DNA from: an uncultured Saprospiraceae bacterium
GTDB lineage: Bacteria > Bacteroidota > Bacteroidia > Chitinophagales > Saprospiraceae
Assembly (NCBI GenBank): GCA_937967535.1
Contig: CALCMV010000255.1
Span: 1-28,563 of the forward strand
Direction of reading: 5' to 3'
DNA length: 28,563 nucleotides
Of this stretch, positions 6,917 to 14,182 are shown piece after piece. Numbering within the stretch: position 1 is the first letter of the stretch; each line of letters starts with the position of its first letter. A program made the position numbers and the translations under genes. Below the pieces are notes generated by a model. That model did no database searches and had not been told where the DNA came from. It saw nothing but the letters and a program-made list of their open reading frames with translations.

Positions 6917-7306
6917 TCAATAAAATATTAACTCGCTGCGTTTATTTTGACTTGGTATAATGTGTTCGCTGATATTAATAGATTTGAATGTAGAAAGGAA
7001 GATACTTGTGATTTCTTTGAACCAACGCACCGTCGAATTTTCGCGGATGTGTCTTAGGAAATTCAAACTTTGTTCATCGCCTTTCAGCGTAATAGCAATT
7101 AGCAAAGCATACATCAAAACGATTTCTTCATTAGAGGAAACCTCACGAGTAATACTGTTTTTTAGCTGTGCTACCCTTGAAATCATTTGTACATCAGTGG
7201 CCAACATCGCAAAATTTATCGACAATATGTTGGTTATCAGGCAGAAAAATTCCAAACATGCTCTAAGGAAAAGACAGAATTTCACTTCTTTATCCATTTC
7301 AACCAA
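6917..7306 (-). CDS. hypothetical protein, 129 aa
   Basis: Not recognised. The frame starts inside the 3' end of the acyltransferase gene (25-base overlap) and ends at 6917; an alternative ATG is at 7297. A hydrophobic stretch near residues 11-35 (CLFLRACLEFFCLITNILSI) could be a membrane segment, followed by helical sequence (SSNEEIVLMYALLIAITLKGDEQSLNFLRHIRENSTVRWFKEI). Its composition is more protein-like than the opposing plus-strand frame (6960-7328). Co-transcription with the upstream acyltransferase is likely from the overlap. It could be the remnant of a longer gene. Confidence 0.5.
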   Translation of the reverse strand: MVEMDKEVKFCLFLRACLEFFCLITNILSINFAMLATDVQMISRVAQLKNSITREVSSNEEIVLMYALLIAITLKGDEQSLNFLRHIRENSTVRWFKEITSIFLSTFKSINISEHIIPSQNKRSELIFY

Positions 7307-8205
7307 AAAGGCAAATTATTTCGTTTGATACGTAAATAGGGTGCATTTTGTGCGCCAAAACTCTGATAAAAACGCGCAATAGAGGGGATAGCCGAGCCTT
7401 CAAAATCCAATATCACAGGACGACCTGCATTGTTGCGAATCAAAACATCAAGCAGGATGTGCATGGCAGAGAGGTCTTTTCCTTTGGGAGAAGAAGAGGG
7501 AAGTAAGTTGATAATTTTGCCATGCCCGGAAAGAAAAAATACGGCTGCACAGAGTTCGCCCTGCTCATCTTGTATGCCTGTGATAAAACCCATTCCGCGG
7601 TGCAAGGCATTATAAATAATGCGATGCAGGGTGTGATAAGAGCTATCCGTCATATCGGCAATCTGTTTGCCTTGATGAGTACGAAAAAGCTCAACGAGGC
7701 TTTCAGGCTTGATAGAAGTGGTAAAGGTAAGTCGGTTTTTGGCGGCTTTTTTGAGGTTTCTTTTTAAATTGGTCGAATAATTTTTGCGAATATTATCATA
7801 ATCGTCCGCCAAAGATAATTGGTAATTGGGACGTTGAAATACTTCAAAACCTGCATCTGCACCGACTGTATTTCTTTCATTCAAATAAATATCAATATAC
7901 CTGAACTCAGGTGGAATGGCAGCCAAAAAAGCCTCCATACGTTTTGCAGAGAGTACATGCGTAGAAAACAAGCCCAGTTGTTGACAAAACTGCGGTTGAA
8001 AAAGCCGCTTATAACCTGCCAGGCGATTGTTCCATACCAAAGGAAAAACAGACTCGTAGTCACCTTCTATGATGGCATCCCACTCTTCACACACATTATT
8101 GAGATACCAAGTATAAGCATACGGATTTCCATTCAGTGCAAAATGCACACAACTGTCCCATTTTTTTCGGTCAATATCATCATGTTTGATGTAATGAAGA
8201 TTCAT
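7282..8205 (-). CDS. FemAB/CelD-like GNAT-fold acyltransferase
   Basis: 307 residues from ATG 8205; a longer start at 8247 adds 14 residues that look non-coding. The N-terminal half (YAYTWYLNNVCEEWDAIIEGDYESVFPLVW, QPQFCQQLGLFST) and the later NLKRNLKKAAKNRLTF motif are typical of the Acetyltransf_6/FemAB-like family. The C-terminal half has the second GNAT-like fold (AAVFFLSGHGKIINLLPSSSPKGKDLSAMHILLDVLI ... ILDFEGSAIPSIARFYQSFGA). Relatives transfer acyl or aminoacyl groups in cell-wall or exopolysaccharide pathways; the substrate here is unknown. The protein is cytoplasmic with no signal peptide. No polysaccharide genes adjoin it, so no pathway can be given. Confidence 0.8.
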   Translation of the reverse strand: MNLHYIKHDDIDRKKWDSCVHFALNGNPYAYTWYLNNVCEEWDAIIEGDYESVFPLVWNNRLAGYKRLFQPQFCQQLGLFSTHVLSAKRMEAFLAAIPPEFRYIDIYLNERNTVGADAGFEVFQRPNYQLSLADDYDNIRKNYSTNLKRNLKKAAKNRLTFTTSIKPESLVELFRTHQGKQIADMTDSSYHTLHRIIYNALHRGMGFITGIQDEQGELCAAVFFLSGHGKIINLLPSSSPKGKDLSAMHILLDVLIRNNAGRPVILDFEGSAIPSIARFYQSFGAQNAPYLRIKRNNLPFWLKWIKK

Positions 8206-8698
8206 ATAGAGCAATGCTGAAATGCGATAATGTATTTGAATGAGCAAATGAGTGAATATTTCCGATGTATTTTTTTTACAAAAACACCTTAAAACACTAT
8301 CTTATCTAAGCATTTCATCATTGTATAATACGTCACATTTTGTGCAAATCTAATTTTTTTTTGCTTAGCTTAGTTGATTATTATACAGATTGTTGAAAAA
8401 AGATAGTATAGAATACAAAAAAAGGTAGTAATTTGTGACACTCGATTTTAATTTTTTTTTTTTGTATTTTCGTGCTTTTGTTACAACGATTTAATAAATT
8501 GGAAAATATTTGCACAAGCCACTCCCTTTGCCACATATTAAACAAGTTAAAAATCGTTGCTATCTGCAATTGTTAAAAGCGCATTAACAATTGTTTTGGC
8601 AATAGAATAGGGACATTTATTGTAAATTTTCAAGCAAACATGTGTCAATGGTTATTACATTTTTTTTTCATTAAAATCTAATTTGCAAAAAGCATAGC
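8206..8698. other. AT-rich gap upstream of the GTPase-module genes
   Basis: 493 bases without a credible gene; the minus-strand frame 8381-8569 is low-complexity and looks spurious. It contains T-rich runs (near 8355, 8452 and 8660) and a 10-bp hairpin at 8567-8593. TAATTTGC (8679-8686) resembles a -7 box but sits only 12 bases from the ATG at 8699, with no clear -33 box. Confidence 0.5.
8567..8593. repeat. hairpin upstream of coiled-coil gene
   Basis: CAATTGTTAA (8567-8576) and TTAACAATTG (8584-8593) form a perfect 10-bp stem with a 7-base loop (AAGCGCA), followed by TTTT. It could be an operator for a dimeric regulator or a weak terminator. It lies 105 bases before ATG 8699. Confidence 0.55.
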
Positions 8699-9067
8699 AT
8701 GAGTAATAAAAATAGTAGTACGGAAGAGAAAAGTATGAACGTAAGTGATATTTCAACGATTAAAGATATTCTATTCGGACAAGATATACAGTCGATAGAA
8801 GAACGATTCAACGAAATCAATGAAAAAATCGGCGATGTAGAGGGAGATATCGGCAACAACATTGATGCACTCAGAAAGCAAACGGATGAACACCTCAAAG
8901 TACTTGACAAACGTGTAGAAGATAAAATGGCAGAACTCGAAATGCAAATGAAACAACATGTAAAGGAATTGGAAAAGCAAATCCGAAATGTGAGTAAATC
9001 AGACAAACAGAGTCTTGCCGAAATGTTGCAACAGCTTAGTGTCAGTCTTATCAAGGGTGAAAAATAA
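8699..9067 (+). CDS. coiled-coil protein of the small-GTPase cluster
   Basis: 122 residues, no signal peptide or membrane segment. Residues about 36-100 are a long charged coiled coil (IEERFNEINEKIGDVEGDI, LDKRVEDKMAELEMQMKQ, VKELEKQIRN). The segment before it, DISTIKDILFGQDIQSIEERF, resembles the start of the next gene product (KLAVIRHILLHGDRARIEELE). Both look like the (L/I)xxxLLxGxxxxxIxxL motif that I associate with OmpA-linked GTPase-module proteins in cyanobacteria. The next gene follows after 66 bases on the same strand, so an operon is likely. I infer a scaffold or oligomerisation partner; no enzymatic motif is visible. Confidence 0.75.
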   Translation: MSNKNSSTEEKSMNVSDISTIKDILFGQDIQSIEERFNEINEKIGDVEGDIGNNIDALRKQTDEHLKVLDKRVEDKMAELEMQMKQHVKELEKQIRNVSKSDKQSLAEMLQQLSVSLIKGEK

Positions 9068-9133
9068 CATTAATTGTGACAGCCTATTAAATATATTTAG
9101 AAGTTCATTATTTCCTCAAAAAAACCCTTAGTT

Positions 9134-9985
9134 ATGAGTAAGATGCCTGATACATCCGACAATATAGATGAAAAATTGGCAGTTATTCGTCACATTCTTT
9201 TACATGGAGATAGAGCAAGAATCGAAGAATTGGAGAATATTATCAACGATGCCAATTTACTCAGTGAATATGTAAACCCAATTATTGACCAGAAAATTGT
9301 CAATATGAAAGACGATTTTTCGGATACATTCGGAAAAGAAGTCGGGGCGGAATTTGAGAAAAAATTGCTCTTATCCGAAGACCTCTTGCTAACGGTACTC
9401 TCACCGATGATGGGCAAGATGATAAAGAAATTTATCAATATCGAGATAAAAAAACTACAAGATAAAATAGACCAACAAGTAAAACGCAGTTTCTCATTCA
9501 AACGCTACTACCATTTGGTTCGTGCAAAGGTATTTGGCATAAAAAGCAGTGCGCTTTTTCTGGCAGATTTGGACGATTTTAAAACCAAAATACAAGATAC
9601 CTTCATCATCCAAAGAAACTCCGGCTTGGTCATCGCCTCTGCACATGCCGACAATGCAAAAAGTAGAGATGGTGATATTTTTGGCGGTATGTTGACAGCC
9701 ATAAAAGCCTTCGGAGAAGATGCCTTTAGTAAAGGAGGCAACGGACAACAAGAATTAGAATTTATAGAATACGACAGCCATAAAATATTTTTACAAAGCC
9801 ATCACAATTATTTTTTTACGACCGTTTTGAATGGTTCATTGAGCAATTCCGAAAAAGAAAAACTCGCAAATCGCTTAATGGAATTTGCAGGCAAAGAAAA
9901 AAAATTAAATCTACCCGATATTAGTGCAGAAGATTGTATTTATCTCTCTGAACAACTCAAAAAAACATTTTTCCCTGAAAAATGA
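9134..9985 (+). CDS. large scaffold-like protein with longin/roadblock-like C-terminal region
   Basis: 283 residues, soluble. An N-terminal acidic helical part (IRHILLHGDRARIEELENII) leads into LSEDLLLTVLSPMMGKMIKKFINIEIKKLQDKIDQQVKRSFSFKRYYHLVRAKVFGIKSS. Then comes an alpha/beta part: DTFIIQRNSGLVIASAHADN, GGMLTAIKAFGEDAF, ELEFIEYDSHKIFLQSHHNYFFTTVLNG. The order PMMG-(helix)-RxKxFG-FIIxRxSGL-GMLTAIxxF matches, from memory, the domain before OmpA in cyanobacterial and Bacteroidota envelope proteins linked to small GTPases. The OmpA domain is absent here. The C-terminal fold looks longin/roadblock-like, and roadblock proteins such as MglB regulate Ras-like GTPases. I infer a regulator or platform for the GTPase at 10280. 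Family resemblance moderate, role inferred. Confidence 0.72.
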   Translation: MSKMPDTSDNIDEKLAVIRHILLHGDRARIEELENIINDANLLSEYVNPIIDQKIVNMKDDFSDTFGKEVGAEFEKKLLLSEDLLLTVLSPMMGKMIKKFINIEIKKLQDKIDQQVKRSFSFKRYYHLVRAKVFGIKSSALFLADLDDFKTKIQDTFIIQRNSGLVIASAHADNAKSRDGDIFGGMLTAIKAFGEDAFSKGGNGQQELEFIEYDSHKIFLQSHHNYFFTTVLNGSLSNSEKEKLANRLMEFAGKEKKLNLPDISAEDCIYLSEQLKKTFFPEK

Positions 9986-10107
9986 GCAAACAGTTTATCC
10001 ATGATTGATACAAACCCAAACACCCCAACAACCTGAATATTAATAAGTAACGAGCAAATAATAAGTTGGCTATTAGTTCATAGTTTTCTTCAATTCATGG
10101 AATAAGA

Positions 10108-10126
10108 TCCCGATAGCTATACGGGA
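10108..10126. repeat. mini-hairpin TCCCG...CGGGA
   Basis: TCCCGATAGCTATACGGGA: a 5-bp stem with a short loop. It belongs to the same small class as copies near 11281, 13956, 17832, 18917, 20072 and 28340. Confidence 0.65.
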
Positions 10127-10174
10127 TTGCAAATTAATGATTATTAATGTTAGGCAAAGTTAGACGGGTAGCCA

Positions 10175-10235
10175 ATAAGTTTAAATAATTTATTTATTTT
10201 CAATGAATTATGACAAACTCTAAGTGCCGCTTAGT
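10175..10235. repeat. family B palindromic repeat, partial copy
   Basis: It contains AAGTTTAAATAA, the palindromic TTTTCAATGAATTAT and a CGCTTAGT end, matching parts of the copies at 17811-17890 and 28319-28420. It lies just before the GTPase gene. Confidence 0.6.
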
Positions 10236-10279
10236 TTGGTTTAAACACTTATTTTACAGTTCAAATTTATCCAATTAAC

Positions 10280-10771
10280 ATGGAAATTAAAAAGAAAATT
10301 ATCCTTACGGGGAGTTTCGGAGTAGGTAAAACCTCGTTATTCAGTCGGTTCATTTACAGTGAATTTGATGAAAAATACCTGACGACCATTGGTGTAAAAG
10401 TTGATAAAAAAACGATTAATATAGACAACGACACCAACCTCAACATTATGCTATGGGATATTGCCGGAGAAGTTGCACAGGATAAAGTACCCCTGTCGTA
10501 TTTTCTCGGCACCAGTGGTATTATATACGTATTTGACCTTACACGTCCGATGACCTATAATAATATCATGGCAGATATTGAATACTTAAAAAACATTCTC
10601 CCGGAGGCAACCGTCAAAATCATTGGCAACAAAAAAGACTTGGTCACTACCACTCATATCGAAAGCGTTATCTCCGGGCTACCCGTAGAATGTGATATGA
10701 CGACCAGCGCGAAAACAGGAGAAAATGTAGAACAACTCTTTCAGAGTATGGGGGAAGCATTGATGATATGA
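10280..10771 (+). CDS. Ras/Rab-like small GTPase
   Basis: 163 residues, a complete single G domain. G1: GSFGVGKTS at 11-19. G2: T35/T36 in YLTTIGVKV. G3: DIAGE at 60-64. G4: NKKD at 117-120. G5: TSAKTG at 142-147. Spacing and the WDIAG form are Ras/Rab-like rather than those of translation GTPases or MglA. The residue matching Ras Gln61 is Glu64, which suggests slow intrinsic hydrolysis or dependence on a partner. There is no C-terminal lipidation cysteine, so membrane attachment would need a partner. Its last four bases overlap the next gene (ATGA), so the two are translationally coupled. With the longin/roadblock-like gene upstream it fits a bacterial switch plus regulator. Identity firm, pathway unknown. 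Confidence 0.93.
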   Translation: MEIKKKIILTGSFGVGKTSLFSRFIYSEFDEKYLTTIGVKVDKKTINIDNDTNLNIMLWDIAGEVAQDKVPLSYFLGTSGIIYVFDLTRPMTYNNIMADIEYLKNILPEATVKIIGNKKDLVTTTHIESVISGLPVECDMTTSAKTGENVEQLFQSMGEALMI

Positions 10772-11202
10772 CCAAACTAAATAAATACCGACTCACTCAT
10801 TTAAGCAATAGTACTCAATTTATACTTTTTAGCACAGAAGGGAAATTATTGGAAAGTTGCGACTCGCTTTTTTCTACATCAACACTCAGCGACCAAGCGG
10901 TCTTCGAGTGGTTTCCTTTTCTTGAAGGCATTGCCGATTCGCTAAAAACGATAGAACAGGGTCAGGAGATACTATTTCAAAAAGTACAAAAGCCTTCGGC
11001 ATCACTGTCGGGGGCTTATGACTTTAAGTTGCTACGCCCGCTTACCGAAACCGACACACTATTGCTTATCATTACAGACTACACCCAAATATACCGCCAA
11101 TACCAAGCTCTCCAACAACAATTCAATGAATTGTATATCGAAAAACAACACATGAAAACAAAACTTACCAGCCTTCAAAACGGCACTACACCCGCCCGAT
11201 GA
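10768..11202 (+). CDS. PAS-like protein coupled to the small GTPase
   Basis: 144 residues starting in a 4-base overlap with the GTPase stop. The body looks like a PAS-type sensor fold: QFILFSTEGKLLESCDSLF, FEWFPFLEGIADSLKTI, ILFQKVQ, LSGAYDFKLLRPL, DTLLLIITDYTQIYRQYQALQQQ. A C-terminal coiled-coil signal helix follows (FNELYIEKQHMKTKLTSLQ). The D-x-T-x-x-Y ending of the PAS core followed by a helix is usual before an output domain, but no kinase, cyclase or DNA-binding domain is present. I infer an effector or sensor for the GTPase. A PAS call from sequence alone is moderate; the coupling is clear. Confidence 0.75.
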   Translation: MTKLNKYRLTHLSNSTQFILFSTEGKLLESCDSLFSTSTLSDQAVFEWFPFLEGIADSLKTIEQGQEILFQKVQKPSASLSGAYDFKLLRPLTETDTLLLIITDYTQIYRQYQALQQQFNELYIEKQHMKTKLTSLQNGTTPAR

Positions 11203-11248
11203 TGCAATGCGACAATGTTTTGGACAAGTTCATCCAACTAATAAAGTA

Positions 11249-11430
11249 GATGACACTTTTTTTGAAATTTAAAATGTAAATCCCGATAGCTATTGGAATG
11301 TAGTACGCGCACAATACATTTTTATTTTATTATTGTTTAAATGTTTAAAAATCAATGACATAAAAATGTCTCGTGCCTACTCGCGTCCTACACTTTTACA
11401 TTTTACATTTATTCACTTTAGATATAAAAG
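11249..11430. repeat. family A palindromic element, copy 1
   Basis: It starts GATGACACTTTTTTTGAAAT and ends in TTTAGATATAAAAG. The interior (CAATACATTT...TTATTGTTTAAA...AAAATCAATGA, then ACTCGCGTCCTACA) matches the reverse complement of the element at 13923-14170. A mini-hairpin-like insert begins at 11281 (TCCCGATAGCTATTGGA). It lies between the PAS-like gene and the convergent M23 lipoprotein gene. Confidence 0.7.
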
Positions 11431-11446
11431 AAGGGTTTTATTTTAA

Positions 11447-12043
11447 TCAAAAATTCAAAACCCTGTGTTGTTTGATAAATTCTGTCGGGTCAAGATAGCC
11501 CTCCGTATATTCAGAATATCCGCCACCTATAGGCAAGCTCGTATCTGCCCGTATCTCAAAATGTAAATGAGCATAATAAATCCCACCTGCATTACCTATC
11601 GTACCGATTTGCTCACCGCGTTTTACCCACTGCCCTTCCTTCACCAATATCGTATCACAATGCGCGTAAAACGATTCGTATAGAGTATCATCAGGCAAAA
11701 AATGTACGACCCGCACAATGTTTCCCCAACCGCCGCCGTAGTCTTCCGCAAACTTCACATAGCCATTTCCAATCGCATAGACCGGGTCGCCCAAATCCGT
11801 ATTGCCGCCGCCCGTGCCATTCCAATCGTCGCCCAAATGATTATTTTCGCCAAAAGGTTGAGCATTATAATATCGTTTGGCATCGGGTTTTCCTACCGGA
11901 AAATCAAAAGCATCTGCCAAATATTCAGATGCAATATTAGTTGCTTGTTGCGCCACAACACTTTCCGAATCAACAATTTTTTTTGAAGAATCCTTAAAAT
12001 TGCAAGCACTCAATACGAAAATGAAAACGATATATTTTTTCAT
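11447..12043 (-). CDS. M23/LytM-type peptidase lipoprotein
   Basis: 198 residues. The N-terminus MKKYIVFIFVLSAC is a lipoprotein signal with lipobox Cys14. The M23 domain shows H69 and D73 (NHLGDDW, HxxxD), H128 (FYAHCD) and H159-x-H161 (AHLHFEI), the full zinc and catalytic set, so it is probably an active endopeptidase that cuts peptidoglycan cross-links, or a LytM factor that activates amidases. The GxxWVKRGEQIGTIGNAG stretch is typical of the fold. It would be anchored in the inner or outer membrane facing the periplasm. It is a single gene: palindromes lie on both sides, and the 5' side carries the long repeat block at 12069-12951. Confidence 0.9.
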   Translation of the reverse strand: MKKYIVFIFVLSACNFKDSSKKIVDSESVVAQQATNIASEYLADAFDFPVGKPDAKRYYNAQPFGENNHLGDDWNGTGGGNTDLGDPVYAIGNGYVKFAEDYGGGWGNIVRVVHFLPDDTLYESFYAHCDTILVKEGQWVKRGEQIGTIGNAGGIYYAHLHFEIRADTSLPIGGGYSEYTEGYLDPTEFIKQHRVLNF

Positions 12044-12068
12044 TTTATTGAATAATAATCTTAATTTA

Positions 12069-12242
12069 GACTTTGGACAGAGGAAATTGGGAAATTAGGT
12101 AAACCCTTCTTTATTAGATTTTTACAAAAAATAATTAATTACATGTTTTATTTTATTAATAAAATTCATTCAATTGATTATCAATGAGTTATGATTGTAA
12201 ACCTAATTTCCCAATTCCTTAGTTCCCATTTTGTCCAAAGTC
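12069..12242. repeat. palindromic element E, 174 bp
   Basis: Terminal inverted repeats GACTTTGGACA (12069-12079) and TGTCCAAAGTC (12232-12242) are perfect. A second arm pair, ending GGGAAATTAGGT on the left (12081-12100) and starting ACCTAATTTCCC on the right (12201-12219), differs by one inserted base. The interior is AT-rich with no coding capacity. Confidence 0.8.
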
Positions 12243-12330
12243 CAACTTAATGTGTTCGCCAATTTTGAATTTTGAATGAAAATTTTTTGAATGATATACT
12301 GTGAACGGCATAAATTTCGGAATTTCGGAA

Positions 12331-12577
12331 GAGTGTGACACACATAAGTGGAAGTTTAATATTAAAATGAATTTTGTAGGCGCATAGCGTCGATACTATT
12401 TGTAACAACGAATGCCGCACTACCCGAAAAAGGCGCATAGCGTCGTCACTATTAATACGGTAATTTTAATGGTGCCGCCGCTATGCGGCTTAGGAAGTTG
12501 TGGGCTTAATCGTCGGTTACAAATAGTGCCGTCGCTACGCGCCTAATATTACAAATCCACTTATGTGTGTCACACTC
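12331..12577. repeat. palindromic element G1 nested in F, 9-bp flanking repeat
   Basis: A 22-base perfect terminal inverted repeat starts GAGTGTGACACACATAAG (12331) and is mirrored at 12556-12577. The exact 9-base repeat ATTTCGGAA flanks it at 12322-12330 and 12578-12586, as a target duplication would. The interior carries further GC-rich arms built on GGCGCATAGCGTCG (two copies in direct orientation) with mirrored partners (CGCTATGCGGC, CGCTACGCGCC). The part ATAAGTGGAAGTTTAA is shared with family B repeats. Confidence 0.8.
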
Positions 12578-12590
12578 ATTTCGGAAAACT

Positions 12591-12831
12591 GTAATGACTG
12601 CTTTACAGGCTGACCGCAAACTCGTAAAGGCGATTTCAATCGCCAAGTGCAGTGTAATTGTTATTTGTAATAAATTGTAAGTAAATATTTTACAAATTAA
12701 ATTTATTATTTACGTGGCGAATAAATTCGCCTGTACGGTATTCGTGGTCAGCCTGTTTAGCTGTCAAGTGAAATAAAAATAAATTTATAAATAAAAATAA
12801 TAATATACTTGACAGCTAAAGCAGTCATTAC
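12591..12831. repeat. palindromic element G2 nested in F
   Basis: The terminal repeats GTAATGACTGCTTTA (12591-12605) and TAAAGCAGTCATTAC (12817-12831) are perfect. Inner arm pairs are CAGGCTGACC / GGTCAGCCTG and TAGCTGTCAAGT / ACTTGACAGCTA. TTCGGAAAACTG occurs on both sides (12580-12591 and 12839-12850), consistent with a target duplication, though 7 extra bases separate the right end from the repeat. Confidence 0.75.
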
Positions 12832-12975
12832 GGATTCATTCGGAAAACTGATATTTTCCGAAATTTACCTCGTTCACAGTATCATTAATAAATTAAATAT
12901 TTTTTATCATTCAAAATTTATCATTCAAAATTCAATATTGGCGAACACATTATTTTAATATTATTATTTAAATTT

Positions 12976-13926
12976 ATGCGCCTACCAAATCCAATTCCCC
13001 TCACCCAAATCGCCAAAATGATAAACGCCGAAATCATCGGTAATCCCGATGCGCTTGTTACGGGTATCAATGAAATCCATAAAGTTGTGGAAGGTGATTT
13101 GATGTTTGTGGATATAGCCAGATATTTCAAAAAAGCCTTCCAATCGGTAGCTACATTTATCATTATCAATGAGCGTATAGAGCCGCCGGAAGGTAAACAT
13201 CTGCTCTTGTGCGACAATCCCTTTGAAGCCTATAATTACTTGGCGCGGCAGTTCTCTCCAAGGCTTCCTTTGAATGTACACATCAGCGATTCTGCCAATA
13301 TTCACCCGACGGCAAGGCTCGAACCCGGTGTGGTGGTCGGGCATGAAGTCACGATTGCTGAGGGAACTTGGATTCGGGCAAATAGCGTCATTCACGACCA
13401 TACGGTGATTGGCAAAGAGGTCTTAATTCACGCCAATTCGGTCATTGGTGCAGATGCGTTTTACTATAAAAAAACAAATGAACATTGGGAAAAATGGCAT
13501 ACTTGCGGACGGGTCGTGATTGAGGATAATGTCGAAATTGGCGCAGGTTGTACGATTGATAAAGGCGTGTCGGGCGATACGATTATCGGGGCAGGTAGCA
13601 AGCTGGATAATCAGGTGCATGTGGGGCATGGCGTAATCGTCGGACGGGGCTGTTTGATTGCAGCACAAGTCGGTATTGCAGGCAAAACGATACTCGAAGA
13701 TGGCGTAAAACTCTGGGGGCAAGTCGGCGTAGCAGCCCGCCTGCGTATCGGTGCAGAGGCACAGGTATACGCACAGTCGGGCGTATCGCGCGACCTTGCC
13801 GGCGGACAGGCATATTTTGGTTGTCCGGCGATTCCGCTTAAAGAGTGGTTTAGTGATTATAGGGCTGCAAAGCGACTGCCGAGAGAGGTGGAAAAATTGA
13901 AAGATTCGACAAGTTCATCAAGGTAG
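12976..13926 (+). CDS. lpxD: LpxD-type UDP-3-O-acylglucosamine N-acyltransferase paralogue
   Basis: 316 residues. An N-terminal uridine-binding-like domain (about 1-100) leads into a left-handed beta helix of hexapeptide repeats (about 105-270) with the family segment NSVIGADAFYYKK and catalytic-type histidines in NQVHVGHGV. A short helical tail follows. LpxD adds the N-linked 3-hydroxyacyl chain in lipid A synthesis in the cytoplasm. The gene stands alone, not with lpxC/fabZ/lpxA, so it is more likely the second LpxD-like copy found in many Bacteroidota; it may use a different sugar or acyl donor. The stop codon (13924-13926) lies inside the first bases of a palindromic repeat, and the last residues (DSTSSSR) may be repeat-influenced. 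Confidence 0.82.
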   Translation: MRLPNPIPLTQIAKMINAEIIGNPDALVTGINEIHKVVEGDLMFVDIARYFKKAFQSVATFIIINERIEPPEGKHLLLCDNPFEAYNYLARQFSPRLPLNVHISDSANIHPTARLEPGVVVGHEVTIAEGTWIRANSVIHDHTVIGKEVLIHANSVIGADAFYYKKTNEHWEKWHTCGRVVIEDNVEIGAGCTIDKGVSGDTIIGAGSKLDNQVHVGHGVIVGRGCLIAAQVGIAGKTILEDGVKLWGQVGVAARLRIGAEAQVYAQSGVSRDLAGGQAYFGCPAIPLKEWFSDYRAAKRLPREVEKLKDSTSSSR

Positions 13927-14170
13927 TTGACACTTTTATATCTAAAGTAAGTAAATCCCGTCATTCGTCGGGACAAGTTGTAAAATGTAAAATAATAAAT
14001 GTAAAATGTAAATTTGTAGGACGCGAGTGGACGCGATACATTTTCATTTCATTGATTTTTAAATTTTTAAACAATAAAAAAATATAAATGTATTGTTTAT
14101 GTACTACAAGCACTTTTACATTTTAAATTTATTATTTTACATTTTACATTTCAAAAAAAGTGTCAACTAC
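13923..14170. repeat. family A palindromic element, copy 2 (full length)
   Basis: Perfect 15-base terminal inverted repeats GTAGTTGACACTTTT (13923-13937) and AAAAGTGTCAACTAC (14156-14170). Inside are mirrored blocks of AATGTAAAATGTAAA and GGACGCGAGTGGACGCG, and a CCCG/CGGG mini-hairpin at 13956-13977. The left end contains the stop codon of the lpxD-type gene. No coding capacity. Confidence 0.82.
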
Positions 14171-14182
14171 TTTATTATTTTT

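Larger units (their letters stand above)
9986..10279. other. repeat-containing gap between scaffold and GTPase genes
   Basis: The gap holds a small CCCG/CGGG hairpin (10108-10126) and a family B palindrome piece (10175-10235), both listed separately. No gene and no clear terminator were seen. The repeats may have separated genes that were once closer together. Confidence 0.6.
12249..12951. repeat. palindromic element F, host of two nested elements
   Basis: The outer arms AATGTGTTCGCCAAT (12249-12263) and ATTGGCGAACACATT (12937-12951) are perfect inverted repeats. A second pair lies inside them: AATGATATACTGTGAACG (12290-12307) against CGTTCACAGTATCATT (12871-12886). A third pair, AAATTTCGGAA against TTCCGAAATTT, would form the hairpin tip. 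Two other palindromes interrupt that tip. Without them the element would be about 200 bp. It fills the region between the M23 gene and the lpxD-type gene. Confidence 0.8.

Noticed and set aside
6960..7328. 122-residue plus-strand frame opposite the 129-aa gene
   Set aside because: It overlaps the acyltransferase 3' end on the other strand and reads less like a protein than the minus-strand frame; treated as a shadow.
7819..8220. 133-residue plus-strand frame over the acyltransferase
   Set aside because: It lies entirely opposite a clear FemAB-like gene whose motifs are in frame on the minus strand.
12249..12951. CRISPR array or tandem repeat region
   Set aside because: The repeats are inverted and nested, not regularly spaced direct repeats with unique spacers.
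12069..14170. A known insertion sequence
   Set aside because: Terminal inverted repeats and possible target duplications are present, but there is no transposase frame; the elements are too short to be autonomous.
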